13,447 bases of DNA from Candidatus Bathyarchaeota archaeon (GTDB taxonomy: Archaea > Thermoproteota > Bathyarchaeia > 40CM-2-53-6), in contig VBBH01000129.1 in the NCBI GenBank assembly GCA_005888695.1, positions 1 to 13,447 on the forward strand, read 5' to 3'. Below the pieces are notes generated by a model, which was not told the DNA's origin, did not search any database, and was given only the letters and a program-made list of their open reading frames with translations. Positions 1 to 6,437 of this stretch are shown one piece after another (position 1 is the stretch's first letter; every line of letters starts with the position of its first letter). A program made the position numbers and the translations under genes.

Positions 1-124
1 TTTCTCTAAGTTACTCTCAGATTGAAATGAGAGTAGAGAACCTGAGAAGTAAACGGGAGTGGTTTCTCTAAGTTACTCTCAGATTGAAATGAGAGTAGAG
101 AACCTGAGAAGTAAACGGGAGTGG
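1..124. repeat. Two perfect 62-bp tandem repeats
   Basis: Bases 1-62 and 63-124 are identical. Each unit contains an imperfect palindrome: in copy 1, TTCTCT (2-7) pairs with AGAGAA (35-40) and ACTCTCA (13-19) with TGAGAGT (28-34). This leaves a 5-nt bulge AAGTT and the 8-nt loop GATTGAAA; copy 2 repeats this at +62. Identity stops exactly at 124, the base before the discriminator of the minus-strand tRNA, so the array lies directly downstream of the tRNA 3' end. More copies may exist left of the window. It could be a duplicated tRNA-flanking hairpin, a processing or termination element, or a local duplication. The role is unknown. Confidence 0.95.
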
Positions 125-258
125 CGGGCCCGGGGGGATTCGAAACCACGGCCCTTAGCCGGAGACTGTTGCCCTGTTTCCTACAGCTGTCTCCGTTCTG
201 GTAGGACCCCATCTATGCTTAGGGGGCTGCCGCTCTATCCAGACTGAGCTACGGGCCC
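125..258 (-). tRNA. Intron-containing tRNA, possibly tRNA-Arg; anticodon unsure
   Basis: The minus strand gives a perfect 7-bp acceptor stem (GGGCCCG, 258-252, with CGGGCCC, 132-126). It also gives a canonical D arm (GCTC, loop AGTCTGGATA, GAGC) and the T-loop TTCGAAT. The 134-nt span exceeds a 75-nt tRNA by 59 nt, implying one or more introns. The anticodon arm begins GCAGC then CCCCTAA. This would read CCT (Arg) by position, but base 33 is C instead of the near-invariant U. With a single 37/38 intron, the 3' anticodon strand would be GCTAA, leaving two mismatches. The T stem (GTGGT/CCCCC) also has mismatches, including 53-61. The internal insert can form CGGAGAC/GTCTCCG. Alternatives are two introns, a non-canonical intron site, or a decaying tRNA gene. 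Confidence 0.8.
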
Positions 259-283
259 GGTGCAATAGCTGGTTTGAACGGAA

Positions 284-297
284 ACATCGGATAATAA
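284..297 (-). promoter_or_regulatory. Probable TATA box of the tRNA gene
   Basis: On the minus strand an AT-rich ATTATTAT stretch lies about 30 nt upstream of the tRNA 5' end (258). This is a usual spacing for an archaeal TATA box driving a tRNA. Confidence 0.45.
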
Positions 298-315
298 TGG
301 TTAGCCGACGAGCGA

Positions 316-537
316 TTATTCTAACTGGGCGAAACCTTTCGGGTCTGAAACGTGCACCTTTCGTCCCTTCAACAACAATGCCTCAGCCACCTTGTGGTCA
401 GTGGTGAAGAAACACCCGTCTCCTGTGTAGAACCGTAACAATCCGTGAGAATTGTTCTTGCAGACCAGGAAGTTGGCAAGGTCCCTGTCATCTTTCAGTT
501 CTTGACTGCATATCGGACACTTGAATTCAACCCACAA
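316..537 (-). CDS. Small zinc-ribbon protein, function unknown
   Basis: This is a 73-residue protein if started at TTG 537; the frame stays open to an ATG at 651. The later start is preferred because the longer form would run through the TATA-like site at 577-582 and into the divergent gene. With this start the protein begins MWVEF, immediately before the first CxxC, as in many small archaeal zinc ribbons. Visible ligands are C7-P-I-C10, C26 and H31, giving a probable CCCH zinc site, and C42 follows. The C-terminal half is a mixed segment ending GFAQLE with no membrane helix. It sits divergent from the gene at 620 and next to the tRNA. No specific function is recognised. Start confidence is low; coding confidence is moderate. 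Confidence 0.6.
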   Translation of the reverse strand: MWVEFKCPICSQELKDDRDLANFLVCKNNSHGLLRFYTGDGCFFTTDHKVAEALLLKGRKVHVSDPKGFAQLE

Positions 538-570
538 CCTAACGTCATCCCCCGGTTTCAAGGTTTGACT

Positions 571-590
571 GTTCCCATATAAGCAGACAC
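571..590. promoter_or_regulatory. Shared, bidirectional TATA-like element
   Basis: CCATATAAG reads as a TATA-like box on the plus strand and CTTATATGG on the minus strand. The preferred start codons of the two divergent genes (537 minus, 620 plus) lie about 41 nt either side of its centre. Predicted transcription starts are near 553 and 606, leaving short leaders of about 15 nt. Other boxes could exist; only spacing and composition support this. Confidence 0.45.
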
Positions 591-619
591 TCTTGAAGGT
601 GCAACTGAGGCTGTCTAGT

Positions 620-1066
620 TTGGCCGAAGAGAAGAAAGTCACCACAATCAAGACGAAGCATGGAGAAATGACGCTTGAGCAATTGGCTGAGGTCCAGCCT
701 GGAATGGCCCGGCTAATGAAGGAAGTAGGAGAGCGGTATCATATCCTCTACTATGCGGCTAAGGGTGGTAACTGGCTCCTCGCACAACACGAGCTCAACC
801 AGGTTACAGCTCTACTGCGCGCGGGTAGTACGTTAAGGCCAAAATATTCGACGGACCTAACCAACTTTGCCCGTGAATACCTCAACCCGATAAGCGAGGC
901 CATTAGATCGAAGAACTGGAAAAATTTCGAAGACTTGTATAAGAAGGGTGTCGATGGCAGCAACGTTTACCATGAAAAATATGATTATGGCTACATCCGG
1001 TACGTCCTTCCTAAGAATCCGCCAGAGTTCTATGATCTCAGACCGTACGAGAAAAAGAAAAACTAA
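620..1066 (+). CDS. Helical 148-aa protein, possibly a heme-less cytochrome c-like fold
   Basis: I do not recognise a named family. The frame is open from TTG 593. TTG 620 is preferred because it lies about 14 nt after the transcription start predicted from the TATA-like box at 578-583; ATG 668 is another option. There is no signal peptide. The protein is helical and rich in aromatic residues (GERYHILYYAAKGGNWLLAQHEL, in parts), followed by a central ...FAREYLNPISEAI... segment and a Lys-rich tail. The C-terminal block, SNVYH (114-118) then YGYIRY and NPPEF, resembles from memory small cytochrome c-like proteins that carry CNxCH followed by a hydrophobic strand and PP. Here both cysteines are absent, so covalent heme attachment is not expected. 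A terminator hairpin follows at 1088. Confidence 0.75.
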   Translation: MAEEKKVTTIKTKHGEMTLEQLAEVQPGMARLMKEVGERYHILYYAAKGGNWLLAQHELNQVTALLRAGSTLRPKYSTDLTNFAREYLNPISEAIRSKNWKNFEDLYKKGVDGSNVYHEKYDYGYIRYVLPKNPPEFYDLRPYEKKKN

Positions 1067-1087
1067 CCTGGTTGGGCTAGCCGGCGG

Positions 1088-1141
1088 CTGGTGCAACGAC
1101 GATCAGTCGCGCACCAGATTCTCTTTCTTCTCGCTCTTTTC
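1088..1141 (+). terminator. Hairpin plus pyrimidine tract terminator
   Basis: CTGGTGC (1088-1094) pairs with GCACCAG (1111-1117), and the inner CGAC/GTCG extends the stem to about 11 bp around a GATCA loop. A T/C-rich tract (1119-1141) follows. It lies 21 bp after the stop of the plus-strand gene, so it probably ends that transcript. The rest of the 1067-1264 gap, between convergent genes, shows nothing else supportable. Confidence 0.65.
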
Positions 1142-1264
1142 TGGCGCGTCGTCTTCTAAGTGTTCGGGTGCGGAGCCTAAGGCTTGTATCACTTGCCAAA
1201 TAATTTCCGACCTGTCTAGTGATACTTATCCCGGTCCTTCCTAATATATACCGCCGAAAAGCGT

Positions 1265-2374
1265 TTAAACCCTAAACCGTTTCTTCACCTTTGTATTTTC
1301 TTCAAGGCGATCCGCCAAAACTTCAACGCCAATCCCCTTCTTCTGAGGAACATCAAGGGTCCCATCATTGTTCAGTGTAAATTCGGGGTCGACAATATCC
1401 TGTTTGAAGTAGCGATTGCTTGCTGAAATATCGCCTGGCAACACGAAGCCTGCCAGACTCGCCAAGGCAACATTGTGGGCTCGTCCAATTCCAGTCTCCA
1501 AGAGTCCGCCGCACCATACAGGCATTTTCTTGGAGAGGCAGAGGTCATGGATTTTCTTGGAAACAGTTAGTCCACCGACCCTTGCAGGCTTGATGTTCAA
1601 CACTCTACAGCTCTGGAGTTCCAATGCTGTTTTCATGTCGTTGAGGCTCGAAACACTCTCGTCCAGACATACAGGGGTCCTGATCATGCTTTGCAATAAT
1701 GCATGCTCGACCATGTCATCCCATGCAAAGGGTTGTTCGATCATCATCAGCCCAAACTGATCCAATTGAACCAATTCATCCTTCTTCTCAGGAGAATAGG
1801 CTCCGTTTGCGTCCGCCATCAATCTCAAACTGGGAAATTGCGTCCTGACTGCTCCAACTTGTTTGATGTCCCAGCCGGGCTTGATCTTCAATTTTACCCG
1901 TAGGTAGCCCTGCTTGACATACTCTCCGACGACCTCTACGAGCTCGTTGATGCTCTTCTGGAGACCGACGCTTACTCCGCTCTGGATCTTTGTTCGTGTC
2001 CCGCCAAGCATTCGACTCAAAGAGGTCTTCTTTTTCTTCGCTAGCAGATCCCACAATGCCATCTCGAATGCAGCCTTAGTCATATTGTGACCTCGAATGT
2101 GGGATACTGCGCTCAAGAACGCCTGAGGATTGTCAAAGTCTTTACCCAATATTTTTGGAAGAATGTGCTCCTCCATGATGTGCCAGGCAGTAGTCAACGT
2201 TTCAGGACCATACCATGGCCCTTGACTTACTGCACACTCTCCATATCCTATATCCGAGCCCTCTTCCAAAGAGGCGATGATGCATGTCTTCTCCTCCTCT
2301 TTCCAGCCGCTTGTCTCGAAAGGGGAGATGAGTCGTAGACGAATCTCGCGTAATTCAATTGCGTCTATGGTCAA
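1265..2374 (-). CDS. Enolase-superfamily N-succinylamino acid racemase / o-succinylbenzoate synthase
   Basis: This 369-residue protein belongs to the NSAR/OSBS family of the muconate-lactonizing-enzyme subgroup. N-terminal capping domain is about 1-125 and the (beta/alpha) barrel about 130-350. Catalytic features are visible: KxK at K161/K163 in VKLKIKPG, metal ligands D188 (LMADANGAY), E213 (IEQPF) and D238 (CLDES), and the second acid/base lysine K262 (NIKPARVGG). The signature WCGGLLETGIGRAHN (288-301) and the following LPGDISAS are typical of this family. Family members make o-succinylbenzoate for menaquinone, racemise N-succinyl amino acids, or both. No other men gene is present. The gene is 13 bp downstream of a GNAT acyltransferase, which favours the N-succinylamino acid racemase role. 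It is last in the operon. Confidence 0.88.
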   Translation of the reverse strand: MTIDAIELREIRLRLISPFETSGWKEEEKTCIIASLEEGSDIGYGECAVSQGPWYGPETLTTAWHIMEEHILPKILGKDFDNPQAFLSAVSHIRGHNMTKAAFEMALWDLLAKKKKTSLSRMLGGTRTKIQSGVSVGLQKSINELVEVVGEYVKQGYLRVKLKIKPGWDIKQVGAVRTQFPSLRLMADANGAYSPEKKDELVQLDQFGLMMIEQPFAWDDMVEHALLQSMIRTPVCLDESVSSLNDMKTALELQSCRVLNIKPARVGGLTVSKKIHDLCLSKKMPVWCGGLLETGIGRAHNVALASLAGFVLPGDISASNRYFKQDIVDPEFTLNNDGTLDVPQKKGIGVEVLADRLEENTKVKKRFRV

Positions 2375-2387
2375 CGACCCAGCGCTC

Positions 2388-3260
2388 CTATGTCACGGGT
2401 CGGAACCCATGCTCTAGCAAGTAATAGATTCTGTTCTCACCTTCCTCACGGTCCAAGAGAACGTCAGTTACGACATACTTCTTCCCGAAATAATTTTCAA
2501 ACGCCCGTCTATTGTGAAGAGTCCATTTCCGAGCAAGATCAAGGCCTCGAACCTTTACTTTTTCGATACTCGAAGGAATCTCGAAGAGCATTCGGTATTC
2601 ATTGAGATTGAGATTTAACTTAACAGGACGCCGAACTCCGTCTTCCAGATCTGTCTCGTTGATTAGCCCTGCTTTACCCGCCCTTAGTTGTGATACGCTG
2701 GGATGTTTCTTTTTTCCATGTAGGATATTGTTGACTCTTCTCGTCCGTATCCACCATTCGGCCTCGAAACGGTCTGATATCATGTTCTTGTTGAGACTAT
2801 CTGGCATCCGGCCGTACAGGTCTCGATGATACTCCCTAGCGATCGCGCCGAGTTTTCGAATGTTGAAGTATGCATTGCCCGCCTGTAATGGATCGAAAGT
2901 CCATTTCACTAGGTCGATCCCTTCCTTGAGGACCAGATCCCTCTGACGTTTCTTAAGGAGCAGTCCAACACCTCTCTTCTGATAGGCTCTGAGGACACCG
3001 GTGATGTGTGAATAGTGAAATTGTCGTTTCTTATCACGACCGGCGATCCCGAAAAGACATCCAACCATCTTCCTTCCATCATAAGCGCCAAGCACGAGGC
3101 CACCATGATGTTGAGCCGCGATCATCATGTGAAATGGAATTATGATGTCAGCTTGTTCTATTCCCCAAGCATCTCTTTGCACCAATTCGGTTCGCAAATA
3201 CTCCCGTGGATCCCCGAGCCGAACAATCCGTATACGTGAACGATTCGGTCTCATGTTCAT
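2388..3260 (-). CDS. GNAT acyltransferase (COG3375-like), probable amino-acid N-succinyltransferase
   Basis: This 290-residue protein has a GNAT core at about 50-140. It includes the acyl-CoA pyrophosphate-binding motif QKRGVG (94-99) after the strand HITGVL, and then WTFDPLQAGNAYFNIRKLG (120-138). That second block is characteristic, as I recall, of the COG3375 predicted acetyltransferases. A C-terminal domain of about 150 residues follows, with paired Trp (EAEWWIRTRR). Start ATG 3260 lies 27 bp after the hisS stop; ATG 3254 is an alternative. In Geobacillus a GNAT of this type succinylates D-amino acids, the neighbouring NSAR racemises the product, and a hydrolase releases the L-amino acid. 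The same gene pair here suggests that reaction. The desuccinylase is not in the window. Acyl donor and substrate are inferred from context only. Confidence 0.8.
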   Translation of the reverse strand: MNMRPNRSRIRIVRLGDPREYLRTELVQRDAWGIEQADIIIPFHMMIAAQHHGGLVLGAYDGRKMVGCLFGIAGRDKKRQFHYSHITGVLRAYQKRGVGLLLKKRQRDLVLKEGIDLVKWTFDPLQAGNAYFNIRKLGAIAREYHRDLYGRMPDSLNKNMISDRFEAEWWIRTRRVNNILHGKKKHPSVSQLRAGKAGLINETDLEDGVRRPVKLNLNLNEYRMLFEIPSSIEKVKVRGLDLARKWTLHNRRAFENYFGKKYVVTDVLLDREEGENRIYYLLEHGFRPVT

Positions 3261-3287
3261 TTTTTGGTGACTGATTAGAGTCAGGCC

Positions 3288-4649
3288 TTACTGGATCATG
3301 CTAGCGATTTCATCGACGATCTTTGAGAGTTCTATGTCTCGTTCATCTCCCGTTTTCATATCCTTAAAACGGATCGTTCCTTTTTCTAACTCGCGCGGTC
3401 CTAGGATCAGAGATATTCTTGCATCTAGAGAATTGGCGTATTCTAACTGCTTGGGCAATGGTCGTTGCTTGAGGTCATAGTCGACGCGGAAGCCATTACT
3501 TCTCAACCTTTGTGCCAATTTTACAGCCTCTTCTCTAGTTTTTTGATTCACTGTTGCGACGAATACCTGAACAGGTTTCTCAATCTCTGGAGGATACAAA
3601 TTCTTCTTCTCGAGAGAAAGCATCAACCGCTCCAGTCCGCCCGCGACGCCTGTGGCAGGCATGTCCCGCTTCCCGTATAATCTGGAGAGTCGATCGAATC
3701 TTCCGCCGCCGAATATGGAGCCTATCTCCCCCGCGCCTTGGTCATAGGCTTCGAAGACTGTTCCGTCATAGTAGGCGATTCCTCGGACAATACCGAGGTC
3801 GACACGGCACTTGCCAACTTTGCCTAGTGGTCCAAGGTATTCGATGGTCTCGGATAATTCCTTGAATCCCTGCTGGACCATGTCGTTCTTTGGCAACCGT
3901 TTCTCAAGGTCTCCGAGGACATTGTCCGGTGCTCCGCCTAGCTCGGTGAAGCCGATTATCCGCTTGACTCGATCTTTCGACAATCCCGCTCTCAGAAGTT
4001 CCCGCTCTGCTTCCTCTGAGCCCACTTTGTCCAGTTTATCGATGACTCGTATCACTCGTTCAAGTTCTGGACCCGGGACGATGTCGAGACTGCGGAGGAA
4101 GCCCTCGATAAGTTTTCGATTGCTTAACCGGACTTCGTAATCCTTGAGGCCGACCGACTCTAGAATATCTGTTCCTACAGCAATGATCTCCGCGTCCGCG
4201 GAAGAATCTGCGACACCGTAGACCTCTGAGTCCCACTGTGTGAAGTACCTGTATCGGCCGTACTGGGGCTCATCATACCGCCACATTCCTGCAATACTGG
4301 CCACTTTGATCGGCTCTGGAAGATCGAATCGGTTGGCGATCATCCTTGTCATTCCAACCGTAAGGTCGAACCTAAGCCCCAGTTCCCGATCAGCCTTGTC
4401 TTTGAACCAGAAGATCTGATCCCTGATTTCCGGACCGGACTTCGCCTCTAACGTCTCAATATTTTCTATTGGGCTTGGCTCGACAAGTTTGAAGCCATAC
4501 CTCCATAACACACCGTGTATTTTCTCTATGAGCCATACGCGACGAGCCATTTCGTCGGGCTCGATGTCTCGCATCCCACGTGGAACGGAGAACTCCTGTG
4601 ACTGCGTGACAGTTGAGGGTCCTGTTCTCTGCTTGTCGGCTCTTTTCAT
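3288..4649 (-). CDS. hisS: Histidyl-tRNA synthetase
   Basis: This 453-residue class II aminoacyl-tRNA synthetase charges tRNA-His in the cytoplasm. The N-terminal catalytic domain shows RGMRDIEPDE (24-33), a motif 2 region at 122-144 (MWRYDEPQYGRYRYFTQ then EVYG), and the histidine-specific RGIAYYDGTVFE (289-300). GGGRFDRL (314-321) and motif 3 GVAGGLERL with R341 follow. The C-terminal anticodon-binding domain spans about 358-453 and contains YDLKQRPLPKQLEYAN. The presence of that domain and of intact HisA-type motifs argues against a HisZ regulatory paralogue. The ATG at 4649 overlaps the upstream endA-like stop (ATGA), indicating translational coupling. The length is normal and nothing appears truncated. 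Confidence 0.96.
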   Translation of the reverse strand: MKRADKQRTGPSTVTQSQEFSVPRGMRDIEPDEMARRVWLIEKIHGVLWRYGFKLVEPSPIENIETLEAKSGPEIRDQIFWFKDKADRELGLRFDLTVGMTRMIANRFDLPEPIKVASIAGMWRYDEPQYGRYRYFTQWDSEVYGVADSSADAEIIAVGTDILESVGLKDYEVRLSNRKLIEGFLRSLDIVPGPELERVIRVIDKLDKVGSEEAERELLRAGLSKDRVKRIIGFTELGGAPDNVLGDLEKRLPKNDMVQQGFKELSETIEYLGPLGKVGKCRVDLGIVRGIAYYDGTVFEAYDQGAGEIGSIFGGGRFDRLSRLYGKRDMPATGVAGGLERLMLSLEKKNLYPPEIEKPVQVFVATVNQKTREEAVKLAQRLRSNGFRVDYDLKQRPLPKQLEYANSLDARISLILGPRELEKGTIRFKDMKTGDERDIELSKIVDEIASMIQ

Positions 4650-5197
4650 TGTTGGCTCACCTGATCTTTGAAATCCTCCACAGTGTTCAAGGTGTAGTAG
4701 ACGATGTCGGTCCTTCGATCGATAACAGCGAGCACCAGATCCTTACCCTCACTATTTGCCTTTGCAGACATTTTCGATAGTGCTTCTAGACTGGTCTCGC
4801 CTCCCTCGTAAACAATGTAGATCAGTCTACGGGTCGCGCCCTTCCCGAAGGTTTCGAAATCGAATCTTTGCCTCTCCCGGACAAGGTATCCTCGATCGCG
4901 AAGATCTCGGTAGACTAGATACTTGATCCAGATCGTGGGCTTGCCGATGGAGAGTTTCGTAACGAGTTCTTGCAGAGAGAGAGGTTTCAGCGTTGTCTTG
5001 TTCTGGACCTTGATCTTGTTCTTCTCGGTGAGATAGAATGTCTCGTACGGGTTCAGATTCACTCGGTTTCCGGCGAGGGTCCCGAAGGCTCGCTCCCGCA
5101 GCTCCATCGCTTTCCCAGGATCTGGAAGGTAGACACGACCCTTAGACAGGTAGGCTTCGTAAGCTTCGACGGTCACGGGTGCTGTTGTAGCTGTCAA
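4646..5197 (-). CDS. endA: tRNA-splicing endonuclease homologue, probable non-catalytic (structural) subunit
   Basis: This 183-residue protein has the archaeal EndA layout: an N-terminal domain (about 1-85) and a C-terminal nuclease fold (about 90-175). It contains the hallmark YLVYRDLRDRGYLV (93-106) and the strand LVLAVIDRRTDIVYY (154-168). Catalytic EndA subunits carry a Tyr-His-Lys triad, with the His in a sequence like HAxYLV. Here the equivalent stretch is GATRRLIYIVYEG, and the whole protein has no histidine. The Tyr position also seems replaced (FDFETFGKG). By analogy with (alpha-beta)2 enzymes of Crenarchaeota and Nanoarchaeum, this is probably the structural subunit, with a catalytic partner elsewhere. 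Such heteromeric enzymes accept non-canonical introns. It is first in the operon with hisS, GNAT and the racemase. Confidence 0.85.
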   Translation of the reverse strand: MTATTAPVTVEAYEAYLSKGRVYLPDPGKAMELRERAFGTLAGNRVNLNPYETFYLTEKNKIKVQNKTTLKPLSLQELVTKLSIGKPTIWIKYLVYRDLRDRGYLVRERQRFDFETFGKGATRRLIYIVYEGGETSLEALSKMSAKANSEGKDLVLAVIDRRTDIVYYTLNTVEDFKDQVSQQ

Positions 5198-5230
5198 GTC
5201 CAGTCAAACCAAGCCTGGTGATCGATCAAA

Positions 5231-5242
5231 CCAATTTTTCTG
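5231..5242 (-). promoter_or_regulatory. Possible promoter element of the endA-hisS operon
   Basis: On the minus strand an AAAAATTG stretch lies about 35-45 nt upstream of the endA-like ATG at 5197. It is the best AT-rich candidate box in the 124-bp divergent gap. The assignment rests on spacing and composition only. Confidence 0.3.
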
Positions 5243-5272
5243 TGGAAGGAACAGTTCGGTCGCGAAGAGACG

Positions 5273-5281
5273 GCTATAAAG
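5273..5281 (+). promoter_or_regulatory. TATA box of mtnA
   Basis: CTATAAAG lies in a GC-richer context. The predicted transcription start, near 5303, leaves a leader of about 19 nt before ATG 5322. This argues against the upstream in-frame TTG at 5298. Confidence 0.6.
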
Positions 5282-5321
5282 CCATGTCAAGAAAGACTTG
5301 GATCAGAACAGGGCAATTCAA

Positions 5322-6395
5322 ATGCTTGAGCATTCGACTAAACCACAGAAGACAAGTTCTAGGAATGATTGGCTAGAGCCAGTCCGATGGAGGAACGGTG
5401 CTTTAGAAGCCGTGGACTGCACAAGCCTCCCGGGCAGACTGAGATACATCAGACTCGGGACTGTCGACCAGGTTTGTCGCGCGATCAGATCAATGAAAGT
5501 CAGAGGGGCACCATTGATTGGTGTCGTGGGTGCTTACGGGTTGGTCTTGGCGGCACGGAGGACAAATCAGGAGAGTCTTGACGAGGCTAGGAAAATATTG
5601 CGTAAGAGTGCAGACCAATTGATTCAGACCAGACCGACAGGGGTGAACCTTCGATGGGCCGTCGAGAGAGTCTACAAAGCAAGCAACCGTGCCGGGTCAT
5701 CTCGGTATCTGGAGGGAGAGATGCGCCAGGAGGCCGATGCCATCATGCAGGAAGAGCTTGAGGCCGCGCACAAGATCGGTCAGTATGGCGCGAACCTCAT
5801 TGAAGATGATGACACGGTTCTGACTCATTGTAATGCTGGAGCCCTAGCGACCGCAGGCTACGGGACCGCTCTAGCTCTCGTGAGGACCGCGGTCGAGCAA
5901 GGAAAACAGGTCAAGGTCATAGCGACGGAAACTCGGCCACTCTTGCAAGGCAGTCGGTTGACCGCGTTCGAGCTCTCGCGCGACCACATCCCGGTTACTC
6001 TCGTCTGCGACAGTGCGGTCGCCCAGTTGATGTCCCGTGGATTGGTGGATAAGGTGGTTGTCGGCGCGGACAGGATATTGAGGACGGGTCATGTTGCGAA
6101 CAAGATCGGGACGTTACAGATCGCTCTAGCGTCCAAGTTCTACGATGTGCCGTTCTACGTTGCGGCGCCAGTCTCGACCGTTGATCTCGCGACGGATCCC
6201 TCGAAGATAATAATCGAGGAAAGAGACCCTAATGAGGTCCTCTATCTCGCTGGGCATCGAGTAGCACCGCGAGGAGTGAACGCGATGAATCCGGCCTTCG
6301 ATGTCACACCGCCCGAGCTGGTGACGAGGATTGTGACTGATCGTGGGATTGTAACTCCGCCCTATGAAGAGGGGCTGGAGAAGGCCTCGCGATAG
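5322..6395 (+). CDS. mtnA: S-methyl-5-thioribose-1-phosphate isomerase
   Basis: This 357-residue aIF2B/MtnA-family isomerase converts methylthioribose-1-phosphate to methylthioribulose-1-phosphate in methionine salvage. Key motifs are VRGAPLIG (substrate phosphate region), RPTGVNL, THCNAG with catalytic C170, ETRPLLQGSRLTA, VGADRI with catalytic D250, ANKIGT, and the C-terminal NPAFDVTP. The RPTGVNL and NPAFDVTP blocks point to MtnA rather than archaeal ribose-1,5-bisphosphate isomerase or eIF2B subunits. The in-frame TTG at 5298 would add 8 residues but lies upstream of the predicted transcription start. No other salvage gene is in the window. The gene is divergent from the endA operon and convergent with the phosphoribosyltransferase gene, 42 bp away. 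Confidence 0.93.
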   Translation: MLEHSTKPQKTSSRNDWLEPVRWRNGALEAVDCTSLPGRLRYIRLGTVDQVCRAIRSMKVRGAPLIGVVGAYGLVLAARRTNQESLDEARKILRKSADQLIQTRPTGVNLRWAVERVYKASNRAGSSRYLEGEMRQEADAIMQEELEAAHKIGQYGANLIEDDDTVLTHCNAGALATAGYGTALALVRTAVEQGKQVKVIATETRPLLQGSRLTAFELSRDHIPVTLVCDSAVAQLMSRGLVDKVVVGADRILRTGHVANKIGTLQIALASKFYDVPFYVAAPVSTVDLATDPSKIIIEERDPNEVLYLAGHRVAPRGVNAMNPAFDVTPPELVTRIVTDRGIVTPPYEEGLEKASR

Positions 6396-6437
6396 CCTGC
6401 GGGGCCTGGCTTACAGATTCGTAGTAAGGCGCTGGTC

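Noticed and set aside
1..124. CRISPR array (30-nt repeat and 32-nt spacer reading on the minus strand)
   Set aside because: The supposed spacers are identical, they are complementary to the supposed repeat, and no repeat closes the array at the tRNA side. With two units a simple tandem repeat explains the data better.
59..247. 62-codon plus-strand open frame across the repeat and tRNA
   Set aside because: It lies over the second repeat unit and most of the tRNA gene on the opposite strand, and its translation shows no recognisable pattern.
5298..5321. TTG 5298 as the mtnA start
   Set aside because: It lies at or upstream of the transcription start predicted from the TATA box at 5275-5280. 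ATG 5322 is a stronger start, and family motifs begin well after it.
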